Origin: Macropodus opercularis
Taxonomy: Eukaryota > Chordata > Actinopteri > Anabantiformes > Osphronemidae
Direction of reading: 5' to 3'
DNA length: 64,000 bases
NCBI GenBank assembly: GCA_030770545.1
Contig: CM061097.1
Span: 15,704,501-15,768,500, forward strand
The notes under the pieces are model-generated. The model made no database searches. It was not told where the DNA came from and was given only the letters and a program-made list of their open reading frames with translations. The position numbers and the translations under genes were made by a program. The number at the start of each line of letters is the position of its first letter. Position 1 is the first letter of the stretch. Shown one piece after another: positions 41,501 to 47,680 of the stretch.

Positions 41501-42861
41501 TCTCATTGAAGAATTATCACATGTCCTCTCCCTCTGGGTCTTTCTCTCCATGTTTTCTGGTGTGGTCCTCATTAAAGGCTTTTAATCCCTTTGGTTCTCT
41601 AAAGAGGCCTGGAAGTTGTCGTTCTCTTTTAATGGTACCCGCCGCAGCTCGGCGCCGTGAACAGCCTCAGATCTGAGCCTCGCCAGTTAATTCAGGCCGA
41701 GCTTTACACTGCATGTACAGTAATTAGTCTGACTGATTAAAAGAAGCCTCCTCGTGGAGAACAGACTGCGGCATTAACGAGTCGCCTGCTGATTATATGA
41801 CCGGCTAAAAGTTTGTTGCTGGTTGAGCTGATGGGCATTCCAGCCTCAAAGAGGAATCGCAGCAGAATCATCCCAGGATCTACGCCATTCGTAGTTCCCT
41901 CTATTAAAATAGGAGCTGGGGCTGTGGGTCAGGAACTAAAACGTGTCCACTAATTGCAGCGTCAGTGGTTTGATCCTGAGTTTCTCAAATTGTAGTTAAG
42001 CATCACACCAAACCTCACACACATTCAATAGGTTAAGTTTAGGTTAAGTTTAAGGTTAAGTTTAACAAAAAAAAACAGTTGAAGCTGCCTAATTTGCATG
42101 ATTAGTAGTTAATGTTTTTATTGTCTACTAAAATATTATTGAAGGATTTATGATTATGAAGCAGTCAAACGCTGCTTAATTTGTTTACTTCTACTAAGTG
42201 AGTGTAGCTAATATGCACAGTATGTGAAAGACGCTTTTACTGCCTTCTGTGGGTAAATTCTTTTTCGAATATTTGCCTTGCCAGACGTTTGCTGTACCCT
42301 TTTTTACAGTATGTTTATTCTAAGTCGATTCTAGGAATTATTGGCAGGTTCAGGGATTATTAATCCATTTTGGATGGCCCATACTCAGTAAACCGTCAGA
42401 GCTGAAGTTCAGCCGTAGTGAGCTCAAAGGCGGCAGAGAGGAGGAATCACGAGCCTTCTGACGTTTCTCCAAAGCTTGCGAATGTGCCGTCTTGTATTTC
42501 CCAGAGGTTCTCTTCCTGCTTTGAATGCTACTTGGCCTGAAACTGCTCTCCTCCTCTTTCATTTGCATGTTTGTGGTATTTTCTGTCGTACTCACTCTGA
42601 CTTCTCTCCAAGCTTTCCAATCAGGGAACTAACACTTGGCTTCTCTGATCCAGGTTTGCATGTGTGTGCGCGTGCGCGTGTGAGCGTATGGATAAAATGT
42701 ATTGACCACCTTTTTTGTTTTGCTGTGTTTTCTTTTAACCTGCCCTCCTGTGGCTGCAGAATGACACAAATAGGAAACACTATATCAGGAGTAACAGGCC
42801 AGCCGTCAATCTGGTGGACGCTTGTGATGTTAAGCCCCAGCCTGTTGACTCCTGGGTCTAA
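1366..42861 (+). CDS. arvcf: ARVCF, p120-family armadillo catenin (whole gene, 5' partial)
   Basis: The gene encodes a delta-catenin/p120 subfamily protein. Members bind the juxtamembrane tail of classical cadherins, stabilise them at adherens junctions, influence Rho GTPases and can enter the nucleus (family knowledge). Fifteen coding exons are seen: 1366-2006, 6621-7126, 15275-15458, 18906-19023, 19119-19290, 20519-20536, 21761-21832, 36303-36430, 37807-37957, 38080-38272, 39022-39133, 39285-39372, 40239-40292, 41347-41438 and 42760-42861. They total 2631 nt, exactly 877 codons with the stop, with no phase conflict. The order is: N-terminal region, nine Armadillo repeats with a lysine-rich insert between repeats 5 and 6, and a tail ending DSWV, a class PDZ ligand. 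ARVCF is preferred over CTNND1, CTNND2 and PKP4 because of matches such as KEVPGAERF and EEWFNQ, and because txnrd2 follows as in human 22q11. The human protein is about 960 residues, so the initiator and coiled-coil exons lie upstream. Whether this is the a or b fish paralogue is undecided. Confidence 0.95.
2007..6620 (+). other. arvcf intron, 4.6 kb
   Basis: No gene is recognised. Contents are a short CA tract near 2803-2816, a TA tract at 6185-6204, and a GC-richer non-repetitive stretch around 4200-5250. Short overlapping open frames on both strands there have no family resemblance. Confidence 0.6.
6621..7126 (+). CDS. arvcf: arvcf coding exon 2 in window (ARM repeats 1-3)
   Basis: The acceptor is TTGTTTTCCAG and the donor is ACCG|GTGAGT. 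The first base completes the split Arg codon, giving VRGYPEDP. The exon covers the pre-ARM segment (SAPLAQPERGSMASLDRMGG, a hallmark of ARVCF) and then ARM1 (LPEVIAMLGHP to LQHLCYEN), ARM2 (IPVLVGLLDHP to GALRNISYG) and the start of ARM3 (IPALVRLLRKTNDMEVRELITG). These repeats form the first part of the groove that holds the cadherin juxtamembrane peptide in the p120 structure. Confidence 0.96.
8748..8831. repeat. (TA)n microsatellite, about 42 units
   Basis: A pure alternating TA tract of about 84 bp lies in the arvcf 8.1-kb intron. It produces artificial Tyr-Ile open frames on both strands. It is self-complementary, so it is prone to cruciforms and length variation. Confidence 0.97.
9867..9890. 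repeat. poly(C) run, 24 bp
   Basis: An uninterrupted C homopolymer in an arvcf intron. It is G-quadruplex capable on the minus strand, and its length is likely unstable or misassembled. Confidence 0.95.
10068..10092. repeat. (CA)n microsatellite
   Basis: A CA dinucleotide tract of about 12 units, in the arvcf 8.1-kb intron. Confidence 0.95.
10233..10292. repeat. (CA)n microsatellite with CCCC interruption
   Basis: A CA tract of about 60 bp interrupted once by CCCC near 10262, 140 bp from the previous CA tract. Confidence 0.95.
12463..13340 (-). mobile_element. 5'-truncated L2-type LINE (non-LTR retrotransposon), 3' end
   Basis: Read on the minus strand, 13340 to about 12990 encodes the C-terminal tail of a LINE ORF2: LPVKSRIEFKILLLTYKALH, then NKAPSYLKDL, then MAPYVPSRTLRSQ, then GRAFSFQAPLLWNQLPVQV and FKTRLKTFLF. 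This is the block that follows reverse transcriptase in fish L2/Maui-like elements. A 3' UTR follows and ends in GGCGCTATATAAATAAAG and short TTGAATTG-type tail repeats (plus-strand 12463-12482). The tail at the low-coordinate end fixes the orientation. The 5' truncation at about 13340 is typical of target-primed insertion. The frame is short and holds no active-site RT motif, so it is a dead copy. Confidence 0.85.
15275..15458 (+). CDS. arvcf: arvcf coding exon 3 in window (ARM 3-4)
   Basis: The acceptor is CAACCCACAG and the donor is CTCAG|GTAGGG. The exon completes ARM3 (GTLWNLSSYEPLKMVIINHG) and enters ARM4 (LQTMTNEVIIPHSGW, then EPNEDSKPRDAEWTTVFKNT, then SGCLR). This stretch is almost identical to human ARVCF as I know it. 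Exit phase is two bases into Arg. Confidence 0.96.
15459..18905 (+). other. arvcf intron, 3.4 kb
   Basis: Nothing is recognised as coding. Only short GA and CA/TG tracts are visible (15592-15609, 18301-18312, 18325-18338). It ends in a standard pyrimidine-rich acceptor. Confidence 0.6.
18906..19023 (+). CDS. arvcf: arvcf coding exon 4 in window (ARM 4-5)
   Basis: The acceptor is CTTTTGTTAG and the donor is AACAAG|GTACGC. The exon encodes (R)NVSSDGAEARRRLRECEGL, then VDALLHALQSAVGKKDMDNK, the end of ARM4 and the first helices of ARM5. With the two bases carried in it forms exactly 40 codons. Confidence 0.95.
19119..19290 (+). CDS. arvcf: arvcf coding exon 5 in window (ARM 5 and basic insert)
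   Basis: The intron before it is only 95 bp (19024-19118). The acceptor is TTTTCGTTACAG and the donor is CCAAAG|GTGAGA. The exon encodes SVENCVCIMRNLSYHVHKEV, then a variable linker, then a lysine-rich loop (QRKKKDD, GGKKAK). In this family the basic insert between ARM5 and ARM6 has been linked to nuclear localisation and RhoA effects (family knowledge). Confidence 0.95.
19716..19757. repeat. (CA)n microsatellite
   Basis: A CA tract with one AGAC interruption, in the intron upstream of the EEWFNQ microexon. Confidence 0.95.
20519..20536 (+). CDS. arvcf: arvcf 18-nt microexon encoding EEWFNQ
   Basis: Eighteen bases lie between the acceptor AACTATAG and the donor CAAG|GTGAGT. Joined to the single G carried from the previous exon they read E-E-W-F-N-Q, with phase 1 kept on both sides. 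Human ARVCF has EEWFHQ at this position. Because the length is a multiple of three and phase is unchanged, the exon can be skipped without frame loss, so it is probably an alternatively spliced insert in the basic loop. Confidence 0.93.
21085..21212 (-). mobile_element. tRNA-derived SINE-like relic
   Basis: On the minus strand the sequence GTGGTAGTGGTTCATTTG (box A-like) is followed by GGTCAGTGGTTTGACTCC (box B-like). A decayed form of the GTGTCCTTGGGCAAGACAC segment common in fish SINE bodies comes next. The spacing of the two boxes fits a pol III tRNA head. It is clearly degenerate; the family is not identified. Confidence 0.5.
21761..21832 (+). CDS. arvcf: arvcf coding exon 7 in window (linker before ARM 6)
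   Basis: The acceptor is CTCGACACAG and the donor is TCCAAAG|GTAGGC. The exon encodes GRKNGENDKNYDTLDLPKRT followed by EPSK, corresponding to the human segment that ends NFDTLDLPKRTEAAKG. It is 72 nt, in frame, and leaves one base of a Gly codon. A 14.5-kb intron follows. Confidence 0.94.
27947..27980. repeat. (TG)n microsatellite
   Basis: About 17 TG units, in the 14.5-kb arvcf intron. Confidence 0.95.
28062..28082. repeat. poly(G) run, about 21 bp
   Basis: A G homopolymer followed by TAGGGGCTGGAGGG, able to form a G-quadruplex on the plus strand. Assembly length is uncertain. Confidence 0.95.
30221..30267. repeat. (TG)n microsatellite
   Basis: About 23 TG units followed by a G9 run, directly abutting a SINE-like relic. 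This suggests the tract grew from the SINE tail. Confidence 0.95.
30282..30347 (-). mobile_element. tRNA-derived SINE-like head
   Basis: The minus strand reads GCATGGTGTAGCGGTTAGCA (box A region), then CACCTCACAGCAGATCCTGG and GCTCGAACGAATTC (box B region). This is the familiar fish tRNA-like repeat in which 'GTGGTTAGCAC...CGCCTCACAGCA...GGTTCGA' recurs. It is short and ends at the TG/G tract. Confidence 0.6.
36303..36430 (+). CDS. arvcf: arvcf coding exon 8 in window (ARM 6)
   Basis: The acceptor is GTTTCCCTGCAG and the donor is TGGACG|GTAAGT. The exon encodes GFELLYQPEVVRLYLSLLTE, then SQNYNTLEAAAGALQNLSAG, then QWT. This is ARM6, with the strongly conserved LEAAAGALQNLSAG helix. Confidence 0.96.
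36431..37806 (+). other. arvcf intron, 1.4 kb
   Basis: Nothing is recognised apart from a short GA/A-rich stretch (37132-37168). It ends in the acceptor TTGTCTCCAG. Confidence 0.6.
37807..37957 (+). CDS. arvcf: arvcf coding exon 9 in window (ARM 6-7)
   Basis: The acceptor is TTGTCTCCAG and the donor is GATTG|GTACAA. The exon encodes WSNYIRATVRKEKGLPILVE, then LLRSDSDKVVRAVAIALRNL, then SIDRRNKDLIG. This is the end of ARM6 and most of ARM7. The following intron is only 122 bp. Confidence 0.96.
38080..38272 (+). CDS. arvcf: arvcf coding exon 10 in window (ARM 8)
   Basis: The acceptor is CCGCCTCGCAG. The donor is the non-canonical ACCAG|GCAAGA. The exon encodes SYAMRDLVSNLPSGQQRPAK, then NLEEDTVVAILNTIHEIVTD, then SSENARSLIQAQAIEKLVAI and NRT. 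This is ARM8 and the start of ARM9. The GC donor is required by frame: AG carried over plus C of the next exon gives Ser of SQSARE, matching human SQSVRE. Confidence 0.95.
38273..39021 (+). other. arvcf GC-AG intron
   Basis: The donor reads CAG|GCAAGA instead of CAG|GTAAGA and the acceptor reads CCCCTCAG. The reading frame fixes both ends: T from ACC, S from AG+C, then QSARE. GC donors make up a small minority of vertebrate introns and are associated with regulated splicing. A CA microsatellite (38502-38542) lies inside. Confidence 0.9.
38502..38542. repeat. (CA)n microsatellite
   Basis: About 20 CA units inside the GC-AG intron of arvcf. Confidence 0.95.
39022..39133 (+). CDS. arvcf: arvcf coding exon 11 in window (ARM 9)
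   Basis: The acceptor is CCACCCCTCAG and the donor is TTCCAG|GTACTG. The exon encodes SQSARETKAASHVLQTVWSY followed by KELRNALTKDGWNKSHFQ, the last Armadillo repeat. AG plus 112 nt makes exactly 38 codons. Confidence 0.95.
39285..39372 (+). CDS. arvcf: arvcf coding exon 12 in window (C-terminal tail)
   Basis: The acceptor is TCTTCTCCCAG and the donor is CCAAG|GTCAGT. The exon encodes PTVTATPKATKNGKPGYDDT followed by TLPLMEKNQ. It follows ARM9 and corresponds to human FDDSTLPLVDKS. Predicted flexible tail. Confidence 0.92.
40239..40292 (+). CDS. arvcf: arvcf coding exon 13 in window (C-terminal tail)
   Basis: The acceptor is CTGCTTTTCAG and the donor is TCCAG|GTAAGA. The exon encodes GTRKCGSGDMIPMDELSP. 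It is 54 nt, symmetric (phase 1 in and out), so it could be skipped in frame. The human counterpart contains RDVIPMDALGP. Confidence 0.9.
41347..41438 (+). CDS. arvcf: arvcf coding exon 14 in window (C-terminal tail)
   Basis: The acceptor is CTGACCTCATTAG and the donor is TTAAAG|GTACAG. The exon encodes DGYSTIDQRDKDCKYKTGDG followed by SVDLTEREPLK. The DGYSTID block matches the human tail (DGYSTVD), and the acidic end EREPLK matches human EKEPLK. Confidence 0.92.
41916..41981 (+). mobile_element. tRNA-derived SINE-like relic
   Basis: GCTGTGGGTCAGGAACTAAA and TCCACTAATTGCAGCGTCAG, followed by the box B-like GGTTTGATCCTG, resemble the fish repeat 'GCTCAGGAGGTAGAGC...GTCCACTAAT...GGTTCGATCC'. 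Both boxes have drifted. It lies in the last coding intron of arvcf. Confidence 0.5.
42031..42065. repeat. short tandem repeat, GGTTAAGTTTA x3
   Basis: Three near-identical copies of an approximately 11-bp unit in an arvcf intron. Confidence 0.85.
42760..42861 (+). CDS. arvcf: arvcf last coding exon with PDZ-binding C-terminus DSWV
   Basis: The acceptor is TGTGGCTGCAG. The exon encodes NDTNRKHYIRSNRPAVNLVD, then ACDVKPQPVDSWV, then TAA at 42859-42861. The final DSWV is the PDZ ligand shared by ARVCF, CTNND2 and PKP4 (reported partners include Erbin and ZO proteins). The human protein ends QPVDSWV. Confidence 0.96.
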   Translation, partial: NDTNRKHYIRSNRPAVNLVDACDVKPQPVDSWV

Positions 42862-45800
42862 ATGCATGCATGGTAGGTCAGCAAAATAAAGACGCCCCCG
42901 ACAATAACAGCCTCCACCTTTTACGTTTGGTAGTACTGTAGCATCCTTTTCATCCCCTGGTTGTTCCTGCTTGTTTTCCCACCCTCATACTGTTCCATGT
43001 AGACCTGAACCCAGAGCTGGAGAATTTATTCTTGGTCAAATTTTGTCAAAACTAAATATTTACGTCTGTCATACTTTTGCTTTAAGGGCATGGACTGGAT
43101 TCTCTATCTGACTTAACATGTTATATCGGAATAAATGCTCTCTGCAAAAGCTGGGTGCGCTTCAGCGCTGCAGCATTTTCATCTCCTCCTGCCTCGTCCT
43201 CACTGCTGTTGTCCTGTCCTGTGCTTAGAGGCCTTTTTGTCACATCTACCTCATTGTCATCTTCATATTTCATCTTTGTCGGTGGCTACTCGTTCTTGTC
43301 CTTCATCTCCATCTGCCGCATTATCATTAGAAACACATCACAGGGTGATTCTTGGCAGATAAACTAGCATGATGTGTGGTATTTTTTGGGGGGGAATGTT
43401 GTCACTTAGCCACAGGTAATAGTAAGCGTAAACGCTCAGGTAAGTCATTTTCACTTCATTTAGCTCACGCAGGGTTTTCTCCAGTGCATTAAGCATCTGT
43501 TTGCCATCTGGACAGAACTGAAAGTGCTAGTTGACAGTGTTATGATTCCTAAAGTACTGTCATAATAATAACTGTCTCATCTCACTGTTGTATCTTCACA
43601 CATTAGAAAAAGGGTTTCTTACCTTGTAAAACAATATAGAGTAGTTTTACATTTGTTTAAACATATGTCTTGTATAATAAATTGCCGTAGAGTTACACAA
43701 ACTGTCAACAAATCCCATGATAAGTCAAAAACAACAACCTTAACACAAGTTATACACCATTATATGAACGTGGTTAATATCTTTTGTACAACTGTGTAGT
43801 GTTTGAGGGCGTAAACATAAAACCAAACGAATGACTGTCTGCCAGAAATCAATGCATGCAAGATAATAATTAGAAATTGATAGACCGCAAACTAAAAAAG
43901 TGGAAAATGGAAATTTTTGCTATTGCTATGTCAGCCTTGTAGAGGTGAAGATACTGCTGCTCTATCGGTAAATCTAAAGTCGATGTAGCTTTGAAAACAG
44001 GTGAGACAGAAAGTGGAGAACGTGACCCGCTGAAAAATGGAAGATACTCTTTAAATACTCAGCAATGCTCTTTTAATTATAGCTTTGTTTTTTCTATTTG
44101 TTTAAATCTAAAGTGCTGCTTCATGGGGAACAAATAGACTTTGGGGCAAAGTTTGTCACAATTGACAAAATGTGTGTTGGTGTGAGTGATTTCATGGGAT
44201 TTGTAAACAATAACAAAAAGTATGGCCAACTTTAGGACATTGTAATATTTAAGTCAACATTTGTTAGCATTCTGGACTTGAAGGTTTTTTTAAGGGAATA
44301 CATGTTTTTTCTAACTTTTCTCTCTCTTGTACTTCAGGCCTAAAATGAAGACAGTGTGCCGCCCCAGCTAGAAGAGGATGTCTCATATTACCACTGCCAT
44401 TTCACGTTTGGAGTTAGACTTTGTACAGAAAAGCGGATTTAAAAAAAAAAATGTTAACAATAATAATGACCACAACATCGACTAAAGCAGCCAGCATTCT
44501 CATGCTTTTCAGAAAAAAAATTTAAAGATTGAAAGTGACTTCTCCTACTACTTTCTCATATTTACATTCCCGCTGGACATCATGTGAATTTTACAGTGTT
44601 GACTGTTGTTGAGATCTACTGATGACAAGAAAACAGACAGCGGCCCGTGTTGGACGGATGGATGGGCAGACAAGCAAAGTAAAGGAAGTGAAAGGCAAAG
44701 GAACGTGTGTGTTGGGAGGAAACCTGTGTCAGAAAAAAAACATAAAACAGGACGTTTTAATATCAGTCATTGGTAGGATTTGGCTGAATTGACATTCGTT
44801 TTGTTTAGCTCTGGTATTTTAACATGAACAGGTTTAGACTGGTGTGTTTCAAGGTGATTAAAGGTACGTTTTTGGTTTGATGGGATGGACACAAGAAAGG
44901 AAAGATAGCAGGAGAAAAGCCGGGCCTGAGAAATGCTGTAGCTTAGGGTGTAAAAATGTGCTCCCAGGAGCCTGCTCTCACAGACTCACAATCCATTTGG
45001 TTCACTGTGTTTTATCAACAACAACAATAAAAAAAAAACAAAAACAAAAAACAACTGCACTGAGATGCTGTGAAATCAAATGTTGCTAACAGGTGACTTT
45101 TTAAAAGGGTGGAGTCTGCAAGTTGTAGTCTGGAGAATGGAAAGTGACAAAGTGTGTACATTTGTTGTTCATTCACACTGAATTGCAAAAGTAAACTGAA
45201 ATGGAAAACGGACATAAGCAACGGAGTTTCACCTTGGTGAATGTGAATGAGCCAAGTGGCATGTTGGCCTGTTCGCAGAGCTGTGGTTACATGTGCAACC
45301 ACTCAGGCCGTAGCGACGTAGTTCCTTGAGTTTCCTGGTTGGTTGCTCTTGGTCAAGGATGTTTATTAAAGAGGATATAAGACATTTCATTTATAAAAGA
45401 TTTCTGTTTTTGAAAAGGGGCAAAAGGTTGTTCTTTTGTTGAAAGGATAGATCTGAAATGATTTTTATTTTTGTTGGGTTTTATACAAATGTAAAAGGTA
45501 AAAATGGTAAAAACAAAAAAGGAAAGAAAACAAAAAAAGTGACTTTTTAGTTGTATATTAATATCACATTGTTTAGAAAGCACATCTCATTTGATAAAGG
45601 TCCACCATATTTTTAAGCAAGAGATAACCACATCAGTTAAATGTGTGTCAAATCGAGTCAAGTTACGCCAATGATCACCTATTTATATTTTGTATTTGTC
45701 AAAAAAAAAAAGACACAACAACTGTGTTTTTTCTAACAGTGACATGTTTTCTGGCGGCCCCTGCATCTCCCCGTGCATTTAAGGTTCAACCATGAACCGA

Positions 45801-46385
45801 GAGAGACGTACTCAGTCGTGAGCATGACATAAAGGAAGAACCTGTACAGATGTTTATATTCTATTCTTTTAAAGTGTCTGTTTCTTTTCCCCCCTTTTAT
45901 TTTTGTGACGTCATTTGGATATCGACTAGTTCATTCATGCGCAGAAAGAGGTGTACAGGACAAAAGTGGATCTGGATGTTGAGCGAAAGTAAAATACTTT
46001 CATCATACTATACAGAAAGCTAGTGATGATGTTTGGTCCTATAGTATATATTTTTACAACGGTATAGGGTGGGCAGTAAAAGCAGAGAGCTGCAAAATCA
46101 TGTTGCCAATTTTCTCTTGCTTAGTGAGACTACATTTAACATCAAGTGGTAATGTGCAAAGTCTCCTTTCCAGTCTAAGTCCCCTGATTCACCTTGAACA
46201 GGAGACGGAAAGACTTGTTTGTTTCATCCATGCGTCATCAAGGCGAACGGCATGTGCCTGCGTTGAAGTCCGATTTTTCTTTGTGACGTATGTGACTTTA
46301 TAAAGCTTGCGTATTTTACACATTGTTTACAAAGATGTAAGTTGTGGTAAAAATCAATAAACTACAAAAAAACTTACTGTATACA
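42862..46385 (+). other. arvcf: arvcf 3' UTR with probable UTR intron (42873-44337)
   Basis: Eleven bases after the stop there is a good donor (GCATG|GTAGGT at 42873). A strong pyrimidine tract ending TTGTACTTCAG at 44337 could be its acceptor. A junction so close to the stop would not trigger nonsense-mediated decay. The 44338-46380 segment is AT-rich, without coding potential, and ends near AATAAA at 46356. I see no gene in the putative intron 42873-44337. The intron is inferred, not proven: an unspliced UTR is also possible. Confidence 0.6.
46356..46361 (+). terminator. arvcf: candidate arvcf poly(A) signal AATAAA
   Basis: AATAAA lies in the context AAAATCAATAAACTAC and is followed within 30 bases by a T-rich stretch. 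It is the likeliest main cleavage signal of arvcf. Others on the same strand are at 45026 (before an A-run, possible early site), 46634, 46738 and 47230. Confidence 0.55.
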
Positions 46386-46447
46386 TTTTAATTTCAGAGG
46401 TGAAAAGACGTATAATATTACACAACATCCCTTTTGTGTGTCCTCAG

Positions 46448-46478
<31 letters not shown>

Positions 46479-47439
46479 AGACACTGAACCCGTGCAAAAC
46501 AAAGACCCATACGACTGTCTATTCCTTACTGCACCGTGCGGTACCACGACCAAAGGATCCGAAGCTGTATTTACATGGATTCGTTAAAGGGGATTTTGGT
46601 TGTGTGGATGTGCAACAAAATGTACATTTGCAAAATAAAGAGTCAGACAATTGCTGTGTGAATCAAATGCAGAACACGGACTCGCGTCGAATCAAACGAA
46701 CCTACCTGTGTAGATATGACTTATCAAAAACCGTCAAAATAAAGTAACTGTACTACTCAGTAGCAGATGTGTTTGTACCTATCATGTGCCTTAACCTTTT
46801 CCATGGTAGATAAAGATCAAAGTGTGTTTTATATGACTTTCTTCCTCCCCTCCAGCCGTCACCCATCCATCCTTTCTGTTCACCTCTCTCCCCTCCCCTC
46901 CCCTCCCTATATTTTGCCTGCACTCAGCTGACTCATCCATTCACGCGTCCCTTCCATCCCTCCCTCCCCCCAAATTCAAGTAGTTTAGACTGTTGGTGGG
47001 TTTCTGCCTTGTATTACATTGTATGATAAACTTTAAAGATTTAGACTCGTGTGAATAATGGTTTTGATTACCTAGAGGAGTTATGGATGCTTTGGTAGTG
47101 AACAGGAGCAATGCCACAGTGACAGAATGTATTATGTTAATTTTACTAATACCCAGAGGCAAATATTAACGCTTGTCAAACATAATGAAAAAAATACTGG
47201 TTTGTAGAGTATACATTTGGTGTGTTTTCAATAAATCATGCCTGGAAAGAAACTGTTGCTTGTTCATTTGTCTAATTTTTTATGGGATACATATTAGTTG
47301 CTGGAATATTAGTCTTATGTATATATATAATTTTATTTATATATTTAAGCACAATTACAATAATATGTATTGATACATTTTAAGTAACGTTTACATAAAC
47401 TTTCTATTGACTGTATATAGCAAAAAGGATTTGAGATGG
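46362..47439. other. intergenic spacer between arvcf and txnrd2
   Basis: The spacer holds a TG tract (46451-46478), extra AATAAA hexamers (46634, 46738, 47230) and a CCCCT-repeat pyrimidine tract (about 46888-46912). No open frame on either strand resembles COMT or any other gene. arvcf transcripts may extend into it if a distal signal is used. Confidence 0.65.
46451..46478. repeat. (TG)n microsatellite
   Basis: About 14 TG units just after the arvcf poly(A) region. Confidence 0.95.
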
Positions 47440-47604
47440 GGTGGAGTATGATAGGTGGCGGTAATGCACTTTTAAGGCTGCCAACCGCCGTTAAACACCA
47501 CAGAAGAAGAAAGCGACCGCGAAAGGAAACGGAGCAGGCACATTTCCGTTCAGGCAATTCTCGAGTCACCACAGGTCCGCGCGGGGTCCTTCCATCACAA
47601 CAAC
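47440..47604 (+). promoter_or_regulatory. txnrd2: txnrd2 promoter-proximal region and 5' UTR
   Basis: This is the 165 bp before the start codon. There is no TATA box at a usual place. The region contains an inverted pair GGCGGT (47457-47462) / ACCGCC (47484-47489), the purine stretch ACAGAAGAAGAAAGCG and a CpG-rich part (GGTCCGCGCGGGGTCC). This fits a TATA-less housekeeping promoter. The transcription start cannot be placed exactly. Confidence 0.55.
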
Positions 47605-47680
47605 ATGGCTGCTTTCTGCAGAGGCAGACACCGGTGGAAAAGAGCTCATTGTTTGCACGTTTGGACAAGAAACCTGACAG
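47605..47680 (+). CDS. txnrd2: txnrd2 exon 1: start codon and mitochondrial presequence
   Basis: The exon starts at ATG (context CAACATGG, a fair Kozak match) and encodes MAAFCRGRHRWKRAHCLHVW followed by TRNLT. It is rich in Arg/His/Lys with no acidic residue, as expected of a mitochondrial targeting peptide. The donor is CTGACAG|GTACAT. Mature-domain homology begins in exon 2 at GKYDYDL. Confidence 0.88.

Larger units (their letters stand above)
39373..42759 (+). other. arvcf introns between the C-terminal exons
   Basis: Introns 39373-40238, 40293-41346 and 41439-42759 contain no recognisable gene. The last holds a tRNA-like SINE relic (41916-41981) and three tandem copies of an approximately 11-bp GGTTAAGTTTA unit (42031-42065). 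Confidence 0.6.

Noticed and set aside
43135..43367. Overlapping Ser/Leu-rich open frames after arvcf taken as possible COMT remnants
   Set aside because: No methyltransferase motif (for example a Gly-rich SAM loop), wrong strand for COMT, and located in the putative UTR intron.
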